Below are positions 23,106-25,576 of a DNA stretch of 25,576 nucleotides, piece after piece. The notes under the pieces are model-generated. The model was not told the DNA's origin, did no database searches, and saw only the letters and a list, made by a program, of their open reading frames with translations. A program made the translations under genes and the position numbers. The stretch is from Chloroflexota bacterium (GTDB lineage: Bacteria > Chloroflexota > Dormibacteria > CF-121): contig VBGO01000054.1 in the NCBI GenBank assembly GCA_005882525.1, forward strand, positions 1-25,576, in the 5' to 3' direction. Every line of letters begins with the position of its first letter. The first letter of the stretch is position 1.

Positions 23106-23146
23106 TTACACGCAGAATGTCGGGAGTTCGAACCTCTCACCGCCCA
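23106..23146 (+). repeat. Exact 41-base copy of the tRNA-Val 3' half (att-like)
   Basis: Bases 23106–23146 equal 21439–21479, covering the anticodon, variable region, T arm and 3' acceptor strand with the discriminator. The upstream half of the tRNA is absent, so this is not a functional tRNA. It marks the distal border of the islet. Confidence 0.95.
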
Positions 23147-23511
23147 TTCCTGCCCTATCAGGTGCGACACGTCTGAATCCGGCGCCTTGACACCCGCCGG
23201 GGACGCTCGTATCGTCCCCCTCAGGCGGGCGGCCTCTTCGGGCTCGGGAGAGGGAATCGTACCGGGATTCGGTCGATGTCGATGGGAGGCGGGGCTGGCT
23301 GGAGGCCGTCCGCCCGCAAGCGCCCTGTTCCGTGCGTTGACGCGGCTGCGCTAGGATGAGCTTGCATCGATCTCGCGGCAGGGGATGGTGGAAGCAACGG
23401 ACTACCCCTCGCGGCTGGCGCGTTCCGGGCATTGCCCTCATGCGCCGTGATCGTGGTCACGGACGAGTTCGCTCGGTTTAGCCAACAACGACTAGATAGG
23501 AGTAGTGATCT
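23147..23511. other. 365-base intergenic region before the acetate transporter
   Basis: No protein or RNA gene is recognised. It contains the promoter-like TTGACA/TATCGT pair and large stem-loop at 23187–23229 described separately, and the Shine-Dalgarno AGGAG (23498–23502) of the transporter near its end. The rest is unassigned and could be leader sequence. Confidence 0.5.
23187..23229 (+). promoter_or_regulatory. Promoter-like TTGACA-N17-TATCGT overlapped by a strong stem-loop
   Basis: TTGACA (23187–23192) and TATCGT (23210–23215) are 17 bases apart. The same bases form a long hairpin: CCCGCC-GGGGACG (23193–23205) pairs with CGTCCCC (23213–23219) and GGCGGG (23224–23229), with a 4-base bulge and a 7-base loop. 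It may be an operator over a promoter, or a structured 3' end of the islet side. Confidence 0.4.
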
Positions 23512-24144
23512 ATGGCACAGGACATGAGGCCCGCACCCGCGATCCCGCCGGTCGTTGCTGACCCGGGGCCGCTTGGGCTGGCAGCCTTTGCGCTCACGAC
23601 CTTCGTCCTGAGTGCCCACAACGCGAACCTGTTTGGCTTTGGCGACCACTCCAACGCGGTCGTGATCGGCTTGGCGATCTTCTACGGCGGCCTGGCGCAA
23701 TTCATGGCCGGGATGTGGGCCTTCAGAAATCGAAACGCGTTCGCCGCGACCGCCTTCTCGACCTACGGCGCCTTCTGGCTTGCGCTCGGCACATACCTCG
23801 CCTTCGGACTTTTCGGGAAACTCAAGGCCGACGACGTGGAAGTTTCGCTCGGGTGGTTTCTGTTCGCCTTCTTTATCTTCAACACCTACATGATGTTCTG
23901 CGCCACCCGCATCAACACCGCCGTCTTCGGCGTCTTCCTGACGCTCGAGGTGACCGAGGCCCTGCTGGCCCTCGGGTTCTTTGCGGGCAATACCCAGCTG
24001 ATCCAGGCCGGCGGTTACATGGGGATCATCACGGCGATCGTCGCCTGGTACACGTCGGGTGCGGACGTCATCAACAGCCTGTTCGCCCGCCCGATGGCGT
24101 GGGTGGGGCAGCCGGTGTGGAAGGAAAGCAGGAGGCGACCCTGA
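23512..24144 (+). CDS. satP: Acetate uptake transporter, GPR1/FUN34/YaaH (SatP) family
   Basis: The 210-residue protein has six hydrophobic helices and the family N-terminal motif in the form DPGPLGLAAFALTTFVLS (usually NPAPLGL). Further family features are GLAIFYGGLAQFMAGMWAFRNRNAFAATAFSTYGAFWLA, FFIFNTYMMFCATRINTAVFGVFLTLEVTEALLALGFF and an ending GGYMGIITAIVAWYTSGADVIN. Such proteins carry acetate or succinate across the inner membrane with protons. The ATG at 23512 has AGGAG at 9-base spacing. The acetyl-CoA synthetase gene follows 29 bases downstream, making an acetate uptake-and-activation pair. Confidence 0.93.
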   Translation: MAQDMRPAPAIPPVVADPGPLGLAAFALTTFVLSAHNANLFGFGDHSNAVVIGLAIFYGGLAQFMAGMWAFRNRNAFAATAFSTYGAFWLALGTYLAFGLFGKLKADDVEVSLGWFLFAFFIFNTYMMFCATRINTAVFGVFLTLEVTEALLALGFFAGNTQLIQAGGYMGIITAIVAWYTSGADVINSLFARPMAWVGQPVWKESRRRP

Positions 24145-24173
24145 ACCAATCAACGAGGAGGCTAGATGAGGCG

Positions 24174-25576
24174 ATGACGATCAAAACCGATGAGGTAATG
24201 AACGCGGCGCAGGAAGTCGAAGTATCCGAAGCCCAGATCGCGGTCCACTGGCGAGAAGAGGAGTACTTCGTCCCGCCCGCGAAATTCATTGGCCAGGCCA
24301 ATGCCAGCGACCCGGCTATTTTCGACCGGTTCAAGGAGGAGAATTTCCCTGAATGCTTCAAGGAGTACGCGGATCTCCTCACCTGGGATAAGTACTGGCA
24401 CACCACCCTCGACACCAGCAATGCACCCTTTTGGAAGTGGTTTGTCGGCGGACGGTTGAACGCCTCATATAACTGTGTGGATCGCCACCTGGCGAAATAC
24501 CGCGACAAGGCCGCGTTCATCTGGGTCCCTGAGCCGGAGGACCAGGTCACGCAGGCAATCACCTACCAGGAGCTCTACAAGCGTGTCAATGAGTTCGCTG
24601 CACTGCTCCGAGACTTCTGTGGGCTCAAGCAGGGTGACCGGGTGACCTTCCACCTGCCGATGGTCCCTGACCTTCCAGTCTCCATGCTCGCCTGCGCGCG
24701 CCTTGGCGTGATCCATTCCGAGGTGTTCGGCGGCTTCAGCGGCGCGGCCTGTGGTGGTCGAATCGCCGACTCCGGGAGCCGGGTGCTGATCACCATGGAT
24801 GCCTACTACCGGAATGGGGAGCTGTTAGACCACAAGGTCAAGGCTGAAGAGGCGATCGCCGCCGCCCGGAAGGAGGGGGCCGAAGTCGACAAGGTCCTCG
24901 TCTGGCGGCGGCATGCCGGAAAGTACTCGTCCAAGACGGAGATGGTCAAGGGACGTGACTTCTTCGTGGACGAGGTGCTCGCCGACTATCGCGGAAAAAT
25001 CGTCGAGCCGGTGTCGATGCCAGCCGAGGCACCGCTGTTCCTGATGTATACGAGCGGTACCACGGCCAAGCCCAAGGGCGCCCAGCATAGTACGGGCGGC
25101 TATCTGTCATACGTTGCCGGAACCTCAAAGTACTACCAGGACATCCATCCGGAGGACACCTACTGGTGCTTCGCCGACATCGGCTGGATCACCGGCCACT
25201 CGTACATCGTCTACGGTCCACTGACGCTGGCGGCCACCAGCGTCATGTACGAGGGCGTACCTACGTATCCGGATGCCGGCCGTCCCTGGCGAATCGCCGA
25301 GCGGCTGGGGGTCAATATCTTCCACACGGCGCCGACGACGATCCGCATGCTGCGCAAGCTGGGGCCCGACGAACCCAAGAAGTACAACTACCACTTCAAG
25401 CACATGACCACCGTCGGGGAACCGATCGAGCCTGAAGTCTGGCGCTGGTATTACAACAGCGTCGGGAAGCGCGAGGCCGCGATCGTCGATACCTGGTGGC
25501 AGACAGAGAACGGCGGGTTCCTGGGCAGCACCCTGCCCGCCCTCCAGCCGATGAAGCCTGGCAGCTGCGGTCCAGG
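24174..25576 (+). CDS. acs: Acetyl-CoA synthetase (AMP-forming), cut at the window end
   Basis: The first 467 residues of an acetate–CoA ligase are visible. The N-terminal segment YWHTTLDTSNAPFWKWFVGGRLNASYNCVDRHL, VFGGFSGAACGGRI, the ATP loop YTSGTTAKPKG (from T293; Ala replaces the usual Gly at 298), DIGWITGHSYIVYGPL and DTWWQTENGGF (usually QTETGG) identify the family. The Trp pair of the WWQTE motif is the acetate-sized pocket. The enzyme makes acetyl-CoA from acetate via acetyl-AMP. The C-terminal domain with the regulatory acetyl-lysine is beyond the window. The ATG at 24174 has GAGGAGG (24155–24161) at 12-base spacing; ATG 24198 is an alternative. A three-codon frame, ATG-AGG-CGA-TGA at 24166, lies just upstream. 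It is likely co-transcribed with the transporter. Confidence 0.94.
   Translation, partial: MTIKTDEVMNAAQEVEVSEAQIAVHWREEEYFVPPAKFIGQANASDPAIFDRFKEENFPECFKEYADLLTWDKYWHTTLDTSNAPFWKWFVGGRLNASYNCVDRHLAKYRDKAAFIWVPEPEDQVTQAITYQELYKRVNEFAALLRDFCGLKQGDRVTFHLPMVPDLPVSMLACARLGVIHSEVFGGFSGAACGGRIADSGSRVLITMDAYYRNGELLDHKVKAEEAIAAARKEGAEVDKVLVWRRHAGKYSSKTEMVKGRDFFVDEVLADYRGKIVEPVSMPAEAPLFLMYTSGTTAKPKGAQHSTGGYLSYVAGTSKYYQDIHPEDTYWCFADIGWITGHSYIVYGPLTLAATSVMYEGVPTYPDAGRPWRIAERLGVNIFHTAPTTIRMLRKLGPDEPKKYNYHFKHMTTVGEPIEPEVWRWYYNSVGKREAAIVDTWWQTENGGFLGSTLPALQPMKPGSCGP

Larger units (their letters stand above)
21439..23146. mobile_element. tRNA-Val-bounded islet (integrated element remnant)
   Basis: The 3' part of tRNA-Val from the anticodon loop to the discriminator (41 bases, 21439–21479) is repeated in the same direction at 23106–23146. 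This is the pattern left by a tyrosine integrase that targets a tRNA 3' half: an intact tRNA at one end and a partial copy at the other. The 1.6 kb between holds a minus-strand cyclase gene with an in-frame stop and a small membrane protein gene. I see no integrase gene, so it is either a deletion remnant or a passively mobilised cassette. Confidence 0.6.

Noticed and set aside
23106..23146. A second functional tRNA-Val gene
   Set aside because: The acceptor 5' strand, D arm and the 5' side of the anticodon stem are missing.

Overview
The window is a high-GC bacterial chromosome segment with densely packed genes. Leaderless-looking promoters, a Tad pilus locus, the order secA–prfB and a branched-chain 2-oxoacid dehydrogenase operon with its own lipoate genes suggest a soil bacterium of the Terrabacteria, most likely Candidatus Dormibacterota or a nearby Chloroflexota-like lineage. 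That placement is inference from gene content and protein style. The segment could be a metagenome-derived contig, which matters for one apparent duplication.

Region 1 (1–7.3 kb, plus strand): the 3' end of a TadC-type pilus platform gene, a DUF192 protein, ComF, the CpaF/TadA secretion ATPase, long-form hibernation factor HPF, SecA, a tiny SEC-C zinc protein, and release factor 2 with an intact programmed +1 frameshift. Region 2 (7.3–10.3 kb, minus strand): an asparaginase II-family enzyme, a GT87-like membrane glycosyltransferase and a dihydrofolate-reductase-like protein. Region 3 (10.4–14.5 kb, plus): ftsE, ftsX, an EnvC/PcsB-like M23 murein hydrolase and an S41 C-terminal protease, a coherent cell-wall and division module.

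Region 4 (14.6–21.4 kb, plus): E3, E1alpha, E1beta and E2 of a branched-chain 2-oxoacid dehydrogenase, then lipA and lipB, which make the lipoyl cofactor that E2 needs. E1alpha is interrupted by an exact-length 451-bp tandem duplication that shifts the frame. The E2 linker carries an in-frame palindromic mini-repeat, and a second copy lies between E2 and lipA.

Region 5 (21.4–23.15 kb): a tRNA-Val(UAC) gene whose 3' 41 bases are repeated exactly 1667 bp downstream. This att-like pair brackets a small islet holding a minus-strand class III nucleotide cyclase gene, broken by an in-frame TGA at an apparent cysteine position, and a four-helix membrane protein. Region 6 (23.15–25.6 kb, plus): a 365-bp non-coding stretch with a strong stem-loop and promoter-like signals, then an acetate transporter (SatP family) and acetyl-CoA synthetase, cut by the window end.

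The most notable observations are the tRNA-bounded islet with its interrupted cyclase, the E1alpha tandem duplication, the coding palindromic repeat in E2, the SEC-C minigene beside secA, and several -10 hexamers placed directly ahead of start codons.
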